The notes under the pieces: generated by a model | The model's database searches: none | Told to the model about the DNA's origin: nothing | Seen by the model: only the letters and a program-made list of their open reading frames with translations | Shown here: positions 1-11,866 of the stretch, in pieces | How the letters are laid out: the number at the start of each line of letters is the position of its first letter | How positions within the stretch are numbered: the first letter of the stretch is position 1 | DNA from: Pachypanchax playfairii | Lineage: Eukaryota > Chordata > Actinopteri > Cyprinodontiformes > Aplocheilidae | NCBI GenBank assembly: GCA_006937955.1 | Contig: SSNP01000095.1 | Coordinates: forward strand, 663,502 to 727,501 | Direction: 5' to 3' | Length of the DNA: 64,000 nucleotides | Program-made: the position numbers and the translations under genes

Positions 1-425
1 TGTACCTTGTTCTCATTGGCTAGTTTGTTAGGGTTAGGGTTAAACTTAGAACACAGCTGGAGGATGCTGCATCTCTCATGTCCTGTTTTCAGGTCTTGTT
101 TGATGTTCCGTTTCATCCACTGGAAATAATGTTCTCAGGCATAATGTTCCTTTTTTTGTTTAGTTTGTTAAATATTTTTTAGGGCCTCACTGAGCAATAT
201 TCTGAGAAATTGTGCACGTTTTTCACAGGATGCTCATAAAGAAAGTTTCTAAAAATACACTTTGAAGATTAGCTACTGATTATATTTATACAGAGAACGC
301 ATTCATTCTCTTTTTAGGGATTAACACTCTAGAAATCAATGTGTCTTTTTATAATGTTTCATAACGGATTTGATAGAATTTTGAGTTTTATACACCAAAG
401 CAGTGACATTCTTTAGGTTCCACTG

Positions 426-506
426 GTTGCTTAGCAATAACTCTCTTCCTGCCCAGGAGGGAGAGACGCCAGCGCATGGTTACCATGGTAACCTTAAAGA
501 ACCAAT
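426..506. promoter_or_regulatory. Putative paired RFX X-boxes plus CCAAT box
   Basis: Positions 478-493 form a perfect 16-bp palindrome GGTTACCATGGTAACC. It fits the full RFX X-box consensus (GTNRCC, two-base spacer, RGYAAC). About 45 bp upstream, 426-437 reads GTTGCTTAGCAA, a second X-box-like sequence, and a CCAAT box lies at 502-506. Paired X-boxes with CCAAT are known from promoters of cilia genes and other RFX targets. No transcript start can be seen, so a promoter or enhancer role is inference. Confidence 0.45.
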
Positions 507-2272
507 GGCAGCAGCTTTAACAGTTTCTTTTGTTAATATCTTGCCTTTTTAACTCTTATTATAATATGTAATAACAGAGATTTTGTCATGGTTTATTATT
601 ACATTTTACATCTGGGCTTTAAGAAAGTGAACAGATGTTGTGATTTTGGGTAGTAAGACTGGCACCATTTAAAAATTCTGTTATTTCAGTTATTTTGTAA
701 TAAAAAAACTATGATTGTTTTCTTAATATCAAGTTTTAAAATCTACCTTTTTTCCTGCTTGTTTCTTTTCTATGGCTGTAAACAGATTAATTAACACAGT
801 GATAGTAACGATTTCACACATTTAATAAAACTGTTACGTGATCATTACTGAGATTATTCCATACACAACATTCAACGTGATGATACGTTAAAATTTGTGC
901 CTTCATTCTGTCACCGTGGTGTTTGTTCTTCACCTGAAACCCTGAAATGAAGCTCTGGATGGATGTAATTTCCCTCAGGACACATCGAGGTGTTTTCACT
1001 CATTAAATTGCTGCATTGAGAGCACTGCAGGCCATTTCTCCCTCCCTGTAACTGAACAACGGTTCAGCATGGCAACCAAACTCATAGGTTCAGAAAAATT
1101 TAGAAAAAAATAAAAAGTTAAAAGTGGAGTCGTTACAGTGGAAACCTCTGTGGCTCGGAGATAAACTCTGTTAAGGTCTTTAAATTACAGAGGAGAAGAT
1201 GTGTGAAAAACAATTACTTCTGAGCCTGAATCTTATTTAAAGATCGCTGCACCACCAGAGTTGGTGTAATGACTTACAATGAATCGAGCAGCGGACGTGA
1301 AAAATGGGAAATATTTGGCGTGAATGTTGCTGCACATTTTCTGTGAGGAGGCGCCTCGGCAGACAGCAGCTTGGATGATTTACTCAATATGTTTTTGGAA
1401 GGCTGAAGGCTCAAAAAGTGACACCGCATTTAATTTTTTAAAATCGCATACACACACACGCGGTGAAGCTCGATTTGTTTGCAGTTTATGAGCACTTAGA
1501 TCCACATGGAGAATCTTAAAAGATTCAAATATGTGCTGATGTGTTCCAGCTGTAGATCACAGTAACAGTTATCTCAGTAGAGAGCAGGTCCATTAAAGAA
1601 GCAATTCCTCCCAAAGATTACCACAGCTACAAGTCGCATGATTTATTCAGAGCTTCAGAGGGAGAGACTTCTTCATATTGAATTTGTTTTACAGCTGTAT
1701 TGCACATACAAAGTGGGAAAAGATGGACATACACCTCCTCTTCTGTAATTACCATTTCCACATACGCCCGTTGCTGCAAGCTGCGACTTCAGCTGAAGGG
1801 GATGATCACATTTTACAATACGAGCAGCTCTAAGAAGCTGTAGAACACAAATCAAAGGTGTATTCAAATTGATTTAGTCTGTATTTGTGTAAATGATAGC
1901 GTGCATGTGGGTGTGCTGCAGTGAAAGCTTCTGCTTCGGTCAGTTGATGCAGCTGTGGAGGAGAGACTCGTGAGGGGCGAGATGCTGCAGAAAAACTGCC
2001 TCCAGAGCAAATTCAACCCCCTTGAAATGTTGGAAGGCAATGAGGGTTGGAGCTGCTTTTCTATCGTTTTTTTTTTCTGAATAACTTCCAAGTGGAACAG
2101 CATTCCTGTTCAAGATGGACTAAAAGTACTCAGACATTATTAGTGCAAAATTTTACCAACATCTGAGTTATTCAGAGTCATTTGCAAAAGTGTATACTGT
2201 AATATTTTAGAGGAGCCCTGAGCCTCTGCTCCTCATCATGAGGAGGGAGTGCAGATTGTTCAGACATCTGAT

Positions 2273-2346
2273 TGGATGGATGGATGGATGGATGGATGGA
2301 TGGATGGATGGATGGATGGATGGATGGATGGATGGATGGATGGATG
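2273..2346. repeat. (GGAT)n microsatellite
   Basis: An uninterrupted run of about 18 GGAT/ATGG units, followed by unique sequence. It is a simple tetranucleotide repeat of a type common in fish genomes. Confidence 0.95.
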
Positions 2347-2936
2347 TCAACTTGGAGCTGATTTTATTTTGTAAAACTCGTCAATAGGGGGTTGAATCCT
2401 CTGATTCTTCTCAGTGTCAGAGATCATGAGATGATCCTAAAGGCAAAATAAATAAATAAATAAAACTCTGCTTTTCTTGAAGGTTTGTCTTCAAGCAGAA
2501 ATGTGTAAACACTTTACAAATCTAAAAAGGGTTTGAAACAGTTCAAATCTTTATCTTAAAATTCTTCATAAGGGGCCAAAAAGACCAGATTAGGTGCATA
2601 AATCTGAACTCTGGCTACATAAAGTATCACATACACATTTTAGAATTTAATTACACGTAATTCAGAATGACAGTGAAACGCTGAATTGCATTTGCTGTCT
2701 TTTTTTTTACATAAAAGCATTCAAACTTCTTCCATATAAAAATGTTCTAAAATTAATGATGTGAATATTTTTAAATTCACTTTTATTCTCTAAAAGCTTC
2801 AGAAAAGTCCAAAAGATAAATCTACTGTTTGCTTTACTCTCATTTAATGAAGCTTTATTTGTCCTGAAGGGCTCCCCATAAGTTTCTGCACCCCCTCGGA
2901 GTTTTCTCAGCTTCATCCGCTGTTGGTGGATCGCTT

Positions 2937-2950
2937 CTGCCCTCTGGTGG
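2937..2950 (-). promoter_or_regulatory. Candidate CTCF site 5' of rgs20
   Basis: On the minus strand the sequence is CCACCAGAGGGCAG, a full match to the CTCF core consensus CCASYAGRKGGCRS. It lies about 1.4 kb upstream of the first rgs20 coding exon. Confidence 0.5.
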
Positions 2951-3240
2951 ACACATGAAGAACTGATGCGCAGGAGCTGAGAGGTTACTGGAAGCTGGAT
3001 GTTCCAGATGTTTTATTACATTAACGTGAAACTCAGATTAAAAAAAACATCCATGTTTGAATCAGCTCAACACATAAATAAAGAGTTATATTTAAATTAA
3101 CAATAAAACTATATGGAAATGAGTTTTTTTTGTGTGAGATCAGCTCAGAACATGGTTTATTTTTCCTTATAATTAACACGGATTTAAATAATAGAGTTTT
3201 ATTATAAGACCAGTATTTGCCACTTGTCTCCAGAATGATT

Positions 3241-4300
3241 ATTAATCGATAACAGAGTTATGGGGACATGATTTGTGCCATGCAGTAGTCTGTCAGCTCC
3301 GGTTTGTCCCGAAGAATTTGTGGATCGAACAGACGCAGAAAAGTCTTTTCACACTTGCATCAAACGCATGCGCGTGGAGGAAGCCAACTGGTTGGTGTCA
3401 AGTCGAGGCAGACGGATGTGGTCGAGCTGAAAATCACCTGTATTCTGGCATTCATGGTGACACAGTAAGTCAACATTTGATGACATGGTTTGAAATCGGG
3501 TTTGGCTCATGTTTGCGTTTATGTGTGAGGAAAGAACGCGGTTAGTTCTGGATCCGAGGGAGCTGGAACATCCAGATAAAGATGCTCCAGCATCCGCGAG
3601 TATCGGGATTCATTTCGGATCTGGACTGAGCGGTATTATTTACAACAATCGGGCGAATTAAAGATGGATAGATATTCGGGAATCCGTCTGTTTTTTACTT
3701 TTTATTTTTGACAGAGAAAAATAATTTATCAGCCTCTCCAATCAAATAATTTCATTGTACTTCTATAAATGGCCGCTTGCTTTGAGGGGTGGGCGCTTCT
3801 TCTTTTATTTTACAAAATTTTTTTTGTTAGTGTGTTTTTGCTTTACCATCATGCGTGTGTATCCTCCCGAGGATGCAACTGCATGATGGATGAGATCTGT
3901 GTGCCTCATCGCTGTCATTACCGCTCAATGTGGAGTGCGTGTGTGTGCGCGCGTGTGTGTGTGTGTGGGGGGGGGGGGGGTTGGCTTGTTACATGGGGGT
4001 TTTCTGATGTTCAGGATCCATTTTACTGAAATTACATCCTAGAATGTTTATTCCCATATAGTCAAAGCTGAAACGCTTCAGCTTGTTTATGGATCCAGAA
4101 ACGATCTAAGAGGTTTGAAGTCTCGTGCCAAGATCGTGAAGTTCTCTGATCAACTGCTTTTAGGATTTAGGAGGATTTCAAGACGAGCTGTCGCTGCTTT
4201 ACTCTCGGGCCTTGCTGATCTTTAATGCAATGGGATATTTTCAGTTGCGGCTTTTGATGCGCATCTTCCAGTAAAAGCTCCCTCCCTCCTCTCCTTACAG
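3241..4300 (+). other. Upstream of rgs20; possible 5' UTR exon, GT/poly-G tract
   Basis: The first recognised rgs20 coding exon is preceded directly by a strong splice acceptor (pyrimidine tract ending CTTACAG at 4300), so at least one non-coding exon must lie upstream. A candidate donor GTAAGT is at 3465-3470, after a GC-richer stretch (about 3290-3464) that could be that exon. A second open stretch at 3769-4029 has no family resemblance. About 3940-3980 holds a GT repeat running into about 13 G residues. Which segment is transcribed cannot be decided by eye. Confidence 0.35.
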
Positions 4301-7300
4301 CCCATGGGCTCAGAGCGGGTGGAGATGCGTAAAAGACAGATGCAGGTTCATCAGGAAGCAGCTGCCAGTGTCCTCCAAGCGCGCCACAAGATGGGAAACA
4401 CCCCCACCAACGCCTCAAACGCCTGCTGCTTCTGCTGGTGCTGCTGCTGTAGCTGCTCCTGGTAACAACACATCACTGTCTGATTCCCACACAGCAGGGA
4501 TGAAGATAATAACTGAGCTCCAAAGCCCACAAAACACAAGCTAAGAGCTCATTATTACTTCCCATCTACAGAACATACAGTCAGATTCAATCCACAGTTT
4601 TTATTTATGTTCCAATTGAAACTGCAGATTATACAATCCCTGTAATAACCTCTGTTAATGGTTTAATTATATTTAATTCAATCAGCAGGCTGTTTTTCTT
4701 CACTATAGGAAGACTCAGAAGGCTGCTGGTCGCCACAGGAAATAGCACAAATTAAGTAGATTTAGGACTAATAATAATATTAATAGGATCCTGATGTGAT
4801 CAGCACCTCTCAGTGATCATCAACTGCTGGTTCCTGAGCCAAATCTGGCCCAAAATGCCTTTCACCTGGCCTGTAAAGTATTATAACTGCAATCAGAACA
4901 TGAATTAGACTCTGAAGCATAAGCAGAAGATGCAGCAGGACTTTAGGATCTGTTGTGAGCTTAGAAAGATGTTGAACATCCATCTCAAGGTTTACACGTA
5001 TTCAGCTTAGTCTCAGTCACAAAGACGTCGTTCAATCGGATTTTGCAGGAAGTCGTTACAACTACTTTCAGTTTGCAGGAGCAACTTGAAGCATTCTGGA
5101 GAAAATGAGCTGATTTTCTGTGTCCAGCTGGTCGTAACGATTCTTTATGTTTTCACGCATCATGAAAAGTGAGAATTAGGGGTAATTTTCTGGAAGCAGC
5201 AGCATTTCATTGTGCCTTTAAATGCAAAATCCAGAAATTTTGAAGCTTTTTTTCTCATTGAATCATATAGCATTCGTGCAGCTTTTAATACCTATGAACA
5301 TAAATTGTCATGTTAATTTAAGACAACAAGCACCTGCGTGTTTTTTTTTTTTTCATCCTCCAACCAACTTATTACCACCTCATCCAGAAGCTCAGTGGTC
5401 CTCTGGATGGAAACCTCAGGGATTTTAAGCTGTTTTGGAATCATCCACCATTGACTCCAACAGCCAACTTGTCCCGCGTCCACTTTGATTTGTTCCCCTG
5501 GAGACGAGCAATTCATTTTGTCTCTCCGTGTACGTGAATTTTATCTAATCGTTGCACAACAGCAACATTCCCAGATGGGATTTGATACTGTGGACTCTCA
5601 CCTGAACCAATTAGTGAGCAGCCAGCTGCTCCTGAAGGAGAGCTGGGGACATTTTAATTACACACAGGTGAGACTCACCGGATGAAGAAAGTAGTTGACA
5701 CACTTTGTTATTATTTACGCAGGTGTTCTCAGTGGATTGACCCGAAACTGCCGTAGGTGTTCTGTCATTTTAAACAGAGAACAAACATCACACTGTGACT
5801 TTGTTGTTCTACAACGTGGGGAAGTTTTTATAGACCATTTTTGGGTATTTGCACATATATGCATCACATCAGATCCTGCAGAAAGAAGTTTTTGCACCCT
5901 GATTTAATGACATCTGCTACAACAAAAATTGACTATAGTTATTTTAAACATTCAGCTTCAATTTGCAAAATTTTAAAACATTTTAAATATTGTTGTATTT
6001 CTTCCAGTTTGACTGTCAGGAGTGAAGATGAAACCATCCAGAGGTCCATGTTTGAGCACAGGCCAGAAGGAAACACCAATTGTGAAGAAAAGTAAGTGAA
6101 CCTCCTAATGACAACGTTAATATTTGAGAATCTTTGACCTCCTTGTAAAAAATTGACATTTTTGCTGATTTTTAGCCCGAAGCCGACCCTGGAAGACACT
6201 CGCTCCTGGGCCATGTCATTCGAAAGGGTGATGAAGAGCGCAGCCGGTCGGAGCATCTTCAGGCAGTTCCTGCGGACGGAATTCAGCGAAGAGAACATGA
6301 TGTTCTGGCTCGCCTGCGAAGAGCTCAAAAAAGAGACTAACAAGACTGTGGTGGAGGAGAAAGTCCGTCAAATATACGAGGACTTCATCTCCATTCTCTC
6401 CCCTAAAGAGGTGAGACACAGTAAACCAACATCTCCGGACGATGAGGCTAAATTTAGAGCTAAAAATGATGAATTAGTCGACAGAAAATTAATCATCAAA
6501 TAATTGAATAATTACTCCAGATTCACTGATTCAGTCGTTTTAATGTCGAGGCCTGCGGCTTCACTGTTTCACTGACTTCAGATCTGATTCTTTAAACTTC
6601 TCATCAGGACGGATCAGGATTAGTCAGTTTCAGGATTAAATAGAACGTGAAGATGTTTTACAGGATCAGAATTACTGGGAACAATTTGACAATAATATCA
6701 CTGGATGTGAAGGATGTTCTGTATCTTCTCTAGTCTTGGTCAAATGTTCTTCCAGTTTTCTGAAGGTCTTTTTATAGTCTATCAGACACCCGGGACTTGG
6801 CATCTCTTCCTTTTATCCTCAGTTGACTTTGTGTTAAAGGACTGAAGGATGATTCTAAACTCTGAAGCAAAGAAACATCTGAAACATGCAGGACTTTATT
6901 TCTCAGGAAGCAGAACTGTGTTTTAAAGCTGCTCCTCCTCGTCGAAAGGAGTCAGCTGAGGTGGTTCAGATGCCTCTAGTTCACCTGAAGCTGGAGGTTT
7001 TCCATTAAAGTCTCATTAGGAGACCCTGGAACAGACCTGGAACTTACTGACAGGATTATAGGAAGAATCCTGGGAGAAGAATTTCCAGGTTTCCTTCCTT
7101 TGTTACCTCAGAGAAGGAATACTTAATGTTTTTTTCTCCTTCCTGTTCCAGGTCAGTTTGGATTCACGTGTTCGAGAGGTGATAAACCGCAACATGCTGG
7201 AGCCGACCTCGCACACGTTCGACGACGCTCAGCAGCAGATCTACACGTTGATGCAGAGAGACTCGTACCCTCGCTTCATAAACTCCTCAGCGTACACGGA

Positions 7301-7340
7301 TCTGCTGAAGAGCCTGGAGGAGCCTCCTCCTGAGCCATAG
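4301..7340 (+). CDS. rgs20: Regulator of G-protein signalling 20 (RGSZ1-type), 4 coding exons
   Basis: GTPase-activating protein for G-alpha subunits of the Gi/Gz class; RZ-subfamily members are membrane-associated through a palmitoylated cysteine string. Coding exons: 4304-4461 (ATG at 4304, exon begins 4301), 6008-6091, 6176-6410 and 7152-7340 (TAG). All junctions are GT-AG and the phases agree, giving 221 aa. Residues 1-12 read MGSERVEMRKRQ, matching the known RGSZ1 isoform start. The cysteine string is at residues 41-53. The RGS domain spans about 96-212, with FRQFLRTEFSEENMMFW in exon 3 and LDSRVREVINRNM in exon 4. The cysteine string separates RZ members from other RGS proteins, and linkage to lypla1 and mrpl15 favours RGS20 over RGS17 or RGS19. 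Longer isoforms using upstream coding exons are possible. An AATAAA lies at 7999-8004. Confidence 0.92.
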
Positions 7341-8004
7341 ACACTCCACCATTATACACAGCTTTTCTGGCGCATGCATCCCACACAGAAAAAAAAAAAA
7401 AGGAGTTTTGTCTTCGTGTCCGAATCCTGTTATTTAAAAGAAAGACAGGAACATTTCTTAAAGCTAGTCATTATCCAGCTGGCTGTTTATTTACCCACGA
7501 TTAGCATATAGCCAAAACCCTCAGAGCAACCAAGAACAAAAGCTAGGTTCAACTTCAGTTACTGTATTTGTTTAACAAATTACATTATATTTTTATAAAT
7601 ATTATATATATATGAATATATATTCCCTAGCGCTTGACATTGCACTTTTCTACCTTGTTCAATGAAGGACAGCATGTATCTGTGAGCACTGCATTTGTAT
7701 TTGGGTATAATGTGAGCCTTAATGCACATCCGGTTCTTGTAGAAACTAGTATTTAAATGTTAATGTAACGTAGAACGAAAAGAAAAGTGCCTTGGAACAC
7801 GACATCGTCTACACAAGCACCTTTTGGTCGGACGTGAAACGGTGCGACTTCACACGTTGGTGCTTTCGGCTCTTCTCAAAGATTAAAAACCGTTTTTACA
7901 ATCTGATGAGCCGATACCCGGTAAAATCAATCGATCTCTCGTCTGTGTGTTTCGATACTGTGATATTAGTCATACGTCTCATTTAACTGAAAACAGGGAA
8001 TAAA
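7341..8004 (+). other. rgs20: rgs20 3' UTR with AATAAA
   Basis: AT-rich non-coding sequence follows the TAG stop. The first convincing poly(A) signal is AATAAA at 7999-8004. The short ORF at 7792-7986 inside it has no family resemblance. The exact cleavage site is unknown. Confidence 0.55.
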
Positions 8005-8743
8005 AGACACTGACTACATGACCACAAACACTGGTATATTTATGTATTTTTAAAAAAGGGAATTTGTGTGAAGTAGATATTTGAATTCTCACAAATTAAA
8101 TAAAAGCACAAGCAAATGTTTCTGCAGTCGTTTGTAACGAGTTTTAAATAGAAAAATCTGTTACTTTTATTAAGGTGTAAAGTATTTTGTTCCTTCTCGG
8201 GATTTAAGTGAGTATATAATACATTATTATCAACCAACAACATACTTATGTCATTATTTTAGTTTTTATTAACCTTGCTTTATAAAGTTTTTTTTTGTAA
8301 ACACACAATTTAAAAACTCTAAAATGAAATCTAAATATTATTAAAACAGAAAATTTAGAATAAAACTTAAATTTTAAGAGCTAAAAGCAAAAATCCCATA
8401 ATGAAATGGGTATTTCAGTGATTAGAAATGTGTTTGAACATTATTACAAACATTAAACAGGCCATTTATTGTGAGAATGCAGAAGTTTAGCCCTAATTAT
8501 TATTATTATGTATACATTTCCTGCAAAAATGGCTCGTTTCTGTGGCAACAGGCTTCACAATCAAGCAGCTAAAGTTACTGTAACACTGTAGTTGTATGTG
8601 GCTCCAGGTCAGTTTCAACACTGCTCAGACTTTTGCAGATTAATGGTTTCAGTTCTTTTTCACTCTATGAAGCAGCAGCAAGGATCTACTGTCAGGTCAG
8701 TCTGTGGTTCTCTGATAATACTGAGCAGGTGAGCGGACACGCC
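8005..8743 (-). other. Convergent intergenic spacer including lypla1 3' UTR
   Basis: Between the converging rgs20 and lypla1 stops the sequence is AT-rich. On the minus strand, AATAAA signals (TTTATT on plus) occur at 8465-8470 and near 8264-8269, which would give lypla1 a short 3' UTR of about 280 or 480 nt. In human, TCEA1 lies between RGS20 and LYPLA1; no tcea1-like coding sequence is seen here. Confidence 0.5.
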
Positions 8744-11700
8744 TCATTCGTCACTGATGGCGGGGAGCTGCTTCTCTATAAATCGCTTCACATCAACCAT
8801 TTCCTGCAATGGGACAAAATAATCCAGAATAAACCTCTAACATAAAGAGAATGAGGGTTTAACAGTGAAGTGTGACGGTCGGCAGGCTGACCTCGGGACA
8901 GGCGCTGTGAGGTAGACCCCGATACGACTTGAAGGTGATGTTTGAAGGGTTGATGAGTGTTTTCAACTTCTCTGACGTCTGAGTGCCAAATATAAATGGG
9001 ACCAGGGGGTCGGCGTCCCCGTGGCACTGTAGGACATGCATGTCCTTGTTCACACTGTTGGTAGCTGCCTGAGAATAGAAGAGATTAGGATTGTTTTTAT
9101 GATCCAATTAGTACAGATTATAAACGGCTTATTGAACATCCCTGTATCATTATTAAAAGGTGAATAATTCAGTTAAATTGGCTTCATTTTTACTGCATGT
9201 CTCATGAAACTGTGTTAAATCGCACGTGCAGTCTGTTTGAGTTGTTTTCTACCTGAGGGAAGGATTTACGGAGGGGAAGCCAGCAGCTTAGCGCGACCAC
9301 ACCGGCGAGCTTCTGCTGAGTTGTCAGAGCTGTGTAAAGAGACAACGCTCCACCCTGGAAAAACAAACCAACATCCGAATCACTATGTTGAGCCACAGAT
9401 ACAAAGAGCAGGAAATTATCTGAACGCAACAATAAAAACCTCAAAAACTGCCTCAGAAATCCTCCAATTTGCTCCGTTTTCAACATTCAAAACTAAAATC
9501 CAGTTATTTTCATAGCTGTTATGTAATCTTGTACAACTCCAAAAAAGTTGTGACTCTGTAAAATGTAAAAAAAAAAATCTATAAAAATGTTTTGTAAATC
9601 TTATAATCCAACATTTTATTCCCGATAGAACATATCAGATGTTGGAACCTGAGATATTTTACTATTTTATAGAAAATATTAACTCTTATCAACATTGTGA
9701 ATCTGATGGCAGCAACACATCTAATAACAGCTGGAACAGGATGATGTTTACCACTGTGTCACATCTCTTCTTTTAACATCTGTCTGTAAACATCTGGGAA
9801 GTGAGGAGACCAGCTGCTGGAGTTTACTTTAGGACTTTGTGGACAGATGTTTCATTTCATGATGCTCAACATCTTTTCTGTTGGTGACTGATCTGGACTG
9901 AACTCTTCTCAAGCTCTGCTGTTGTGATGGATGCAGCATGTGGTTTAACATTTGCTGAAATATGAAACAGATGTTGCTCTAAAACCTCCATGTACTTTTC
10001 AGCATTGATGGAGCCTTGCCAGATGTGTAAGCTCCTCCCCCTTTCTTTGCACACAGCTTCCCTCTGATTCTCTGAATCTCATGAGCCATAAAGGTGGTAA
10101 AGAGGATTTTACCCCGAATGAGAAGCTCAACGGCTGTTTGTCGTTTTTCGAGTAGTGCACATGCGTTGTAGCCCCTCCCCCAATTGATAATGAAACGGGT
10201 TTGTTATCTATTGGCTACTTTATTTCAAGCCCCACCAGATCTATGATTTATGAATATTAGAACTTTTTTTTGGAAACCATAAGTACAAGACCACTACAAG
10301 TCAATAAAATGATTTTAAATTAAATTTGTAATCTAAATTTGCTACAAAATCCTCTTTACCACCTTTAACTGTAGATGGAGGATCTTCAAAGTCGAATAAT
10401 ATTTTTACCAAATTGTTACAGAATTTAATAATAATGGTCAAAAATCTCAGTTTCAACATCTGAAATGTTGTTTGTTGTTTTATATCTGTTGTTTCTATTA
10501 AATTGGGAATAAAATCAGACTTTTAGAGATTTGATAATCACTGCAATCTGTTTACTTGCATTTTACATTTTCCCACCTTTTTAGGATTTAGGATTACAGA
10601 TTAACTTGTGAAATTTATTTAAAAGAAGACAGTTGTGAGCTGATTTATAACATGATAAAATGGATGTTAATACCTGTTCAAAAGCCAGGAATATTCCTTC
10701 ACTCATCCTTTAAGATTTAATATTTCCATTTTTCTTTGCGTAAGCTAGCAGGAATAAATCTGAACATTTAGTAACACTAAAAAAAGCAGCTAAATCCACA
10801 AAAACTATGTTCTTGACAATAAATTCAAAGCAATATCTAGATTAGTAGTACTGTAAGGAAGCAATCTGAGGTATTCTTTAGTTTGAATTTTAGATGAGTT
10901 ATGTTAAACATGTGTGAAGAACAGTCACATACCTGTGAAAATCCACCCAGGAGAATTCTGTGTGAAGGTATCCCATTCTTCACTTCCTGATCTATCAAGG
11001 CTTTAACTGTAAAGAACAAAAAAATTAGGAACATATATGGATTAAATCCAATTTCACAGTCACAAAACACACATGCAAAGCTTTTAAAGATCTACCTACG
11101 ATTCTCTGACGCCCTTTTGATTCCAGCTTCGTCTTCATCTGCATCTGGACTCAACCCATAGATATCAAACCTTTAAAAGATAAAATAATTTCCAGGATTA
11201 TTATGTGCAGATATATTAGCAAAAGCTAAGCTTACTGATATTTGAGTTTTCACTCACCAAGAAGGCATGGACATCCTCATGTTTAAAGAGACCGGCATGG
11301 TAGGGCTGTAAACAACAGAAACACATAACAGCTTTGTCAAACACCAAAAACCCTAACAAGTTCAGACACATTTATATCAATCAGTGCAAATAACTGCTCA
11401 AGTTCAGACAAAAAATATTTCCCATTACCTCCCTTAATGGTCTGACTTTCTTCCAGCTTTGAATACTTACGCATGAGGACAGATGTATTTCACATGTGGT
11501 ATTCTGATGCCTGCAAAAGCCTCTGCCCAGCCATGTCTGTTAAATATGACACCAAAAGAACATAATACAGTAAAATTACTTTCCACACTGAGAGACATTA
11601 ATTACTATGTTGCCAGAAAGAAACAAAGTGACCTTTACATACCCTGTATCACCAAGGCCATGCAGGAATATGACCTATAAAACACAATAACATGTATTAC

Positions 11701-11866
11701 ACAGGCAGGGTCAGACTGCTGGACAGCTCGTGCCTATAGTTGTTTTTTAGTAAACTTAATAATGAAGTTATTGTCCTGAAATGTTTTGTTAACTCACCGC
11801 TGCCGTGGCTTTTCGAGCAGCAGGCACAATGGCAGGTAAAGGAGCTGACATGTTGTTGCCGCACAT
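8744..11866 (-). CDS. lypla1: Acyl-protein thioesterase 1 / lysophospholipase I, 9 exons
   Basis: Cytosolic alpha/beta-hydrolase that removes palmitate from S-acylated proteins such as G-alpha subunits and Ras, and can hydrolyse lysophospholipids. Minus-strand exons in transcript order: 11866-11798, 11674-11643, 11536-11471, 11305-11258, 11170-11100, 11006-10933, 9354-9253, 9068-8892, 8803-8744 (TGA). Every junction is GT-AG and phases sum to 699 nt, 232 aa, the usual family length. The nucleophile Ser119 is in GGFSQGGA, split by intron 6. Asp174 is in HGDADPLVP and His208 in GLPHSAC, the same numbers as the human triad. The start ATG at 11866 gives [19 protein letters not shown]; Cys2 is a candidate palmitoylation site, as in the mammalian enzyme. 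A second in-frame ATG (codon 6) is a possible alternative. Intron 6 (9355-10932) holds a transposon. LYPLA2 is the alternative, but synteny and sequence favour LYPLA1. Confidence 0.95.
9532..10592. mobile_element. Degenerate DNA transposon in lypla1 intron 6
   Basis: The left end reads CCAAAAAAGTTGTGAC then TCTGTAAAATGTAAA. The right end reads as the inverse, with CATTTTACATTTTCCCACC (about 10559-10577). The inverted termini extend tens of bases and include matching segments around ATTTTATTCCCGATAG and the GGGAATAAAAT region. The interior has phrases familiar from a dispersed teleost transposon family, such as the stretch at about 9735-10035. A short minus-strand relic (9866-10054) vaguely resembles a transposase but is not intact. 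I do not assign a superfamily. It is interrupted by a second element at 10089-10367. Confidence 0.6.
10089..10367. mobile_element. MITE with perfect TIRs, nested in the larger transposon
   Basis: About 279 bp bounded by inverted repeats: TAAAGGTGGTAAAGAGG on the left, and its complement ending CCACCTTTA on the right. The match extends about 22 bases per end. There is no coding capacity. A terminal TA on both sides could be a target duplication. Position shows it inserted after the surrounding element. Confidence 0.75.

Larger units (their letters stand above)
1..3240. other. 5' non-coding flank, no gene recognised
   Basis: No open frame here resembles a protein family; the short ORFs are AT-rich or repeat shadows. 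Contents noted: a short TTAGGG-like run at about 28-44, two RFX X-box-like motifs with a CCAAT box at 426-506, a GGAT tetranucleotide array at 2273-2346, and a CTCF-like motif at 2937-2950. The first 30 bases resemble part of the TTAA-flanked MITE found later in the window, so the left edge may begin inside a truncated copy. In human the neighbour on this side of RGS20 is ATP6V1H; nothing of it was recognised. Confidence 0.6.

Noticed and set aside
28..44. TTAGGG repeat suggesting a telomere
   Set aside because: Only about two units, and such runs occur in dispersed repeats of this window.
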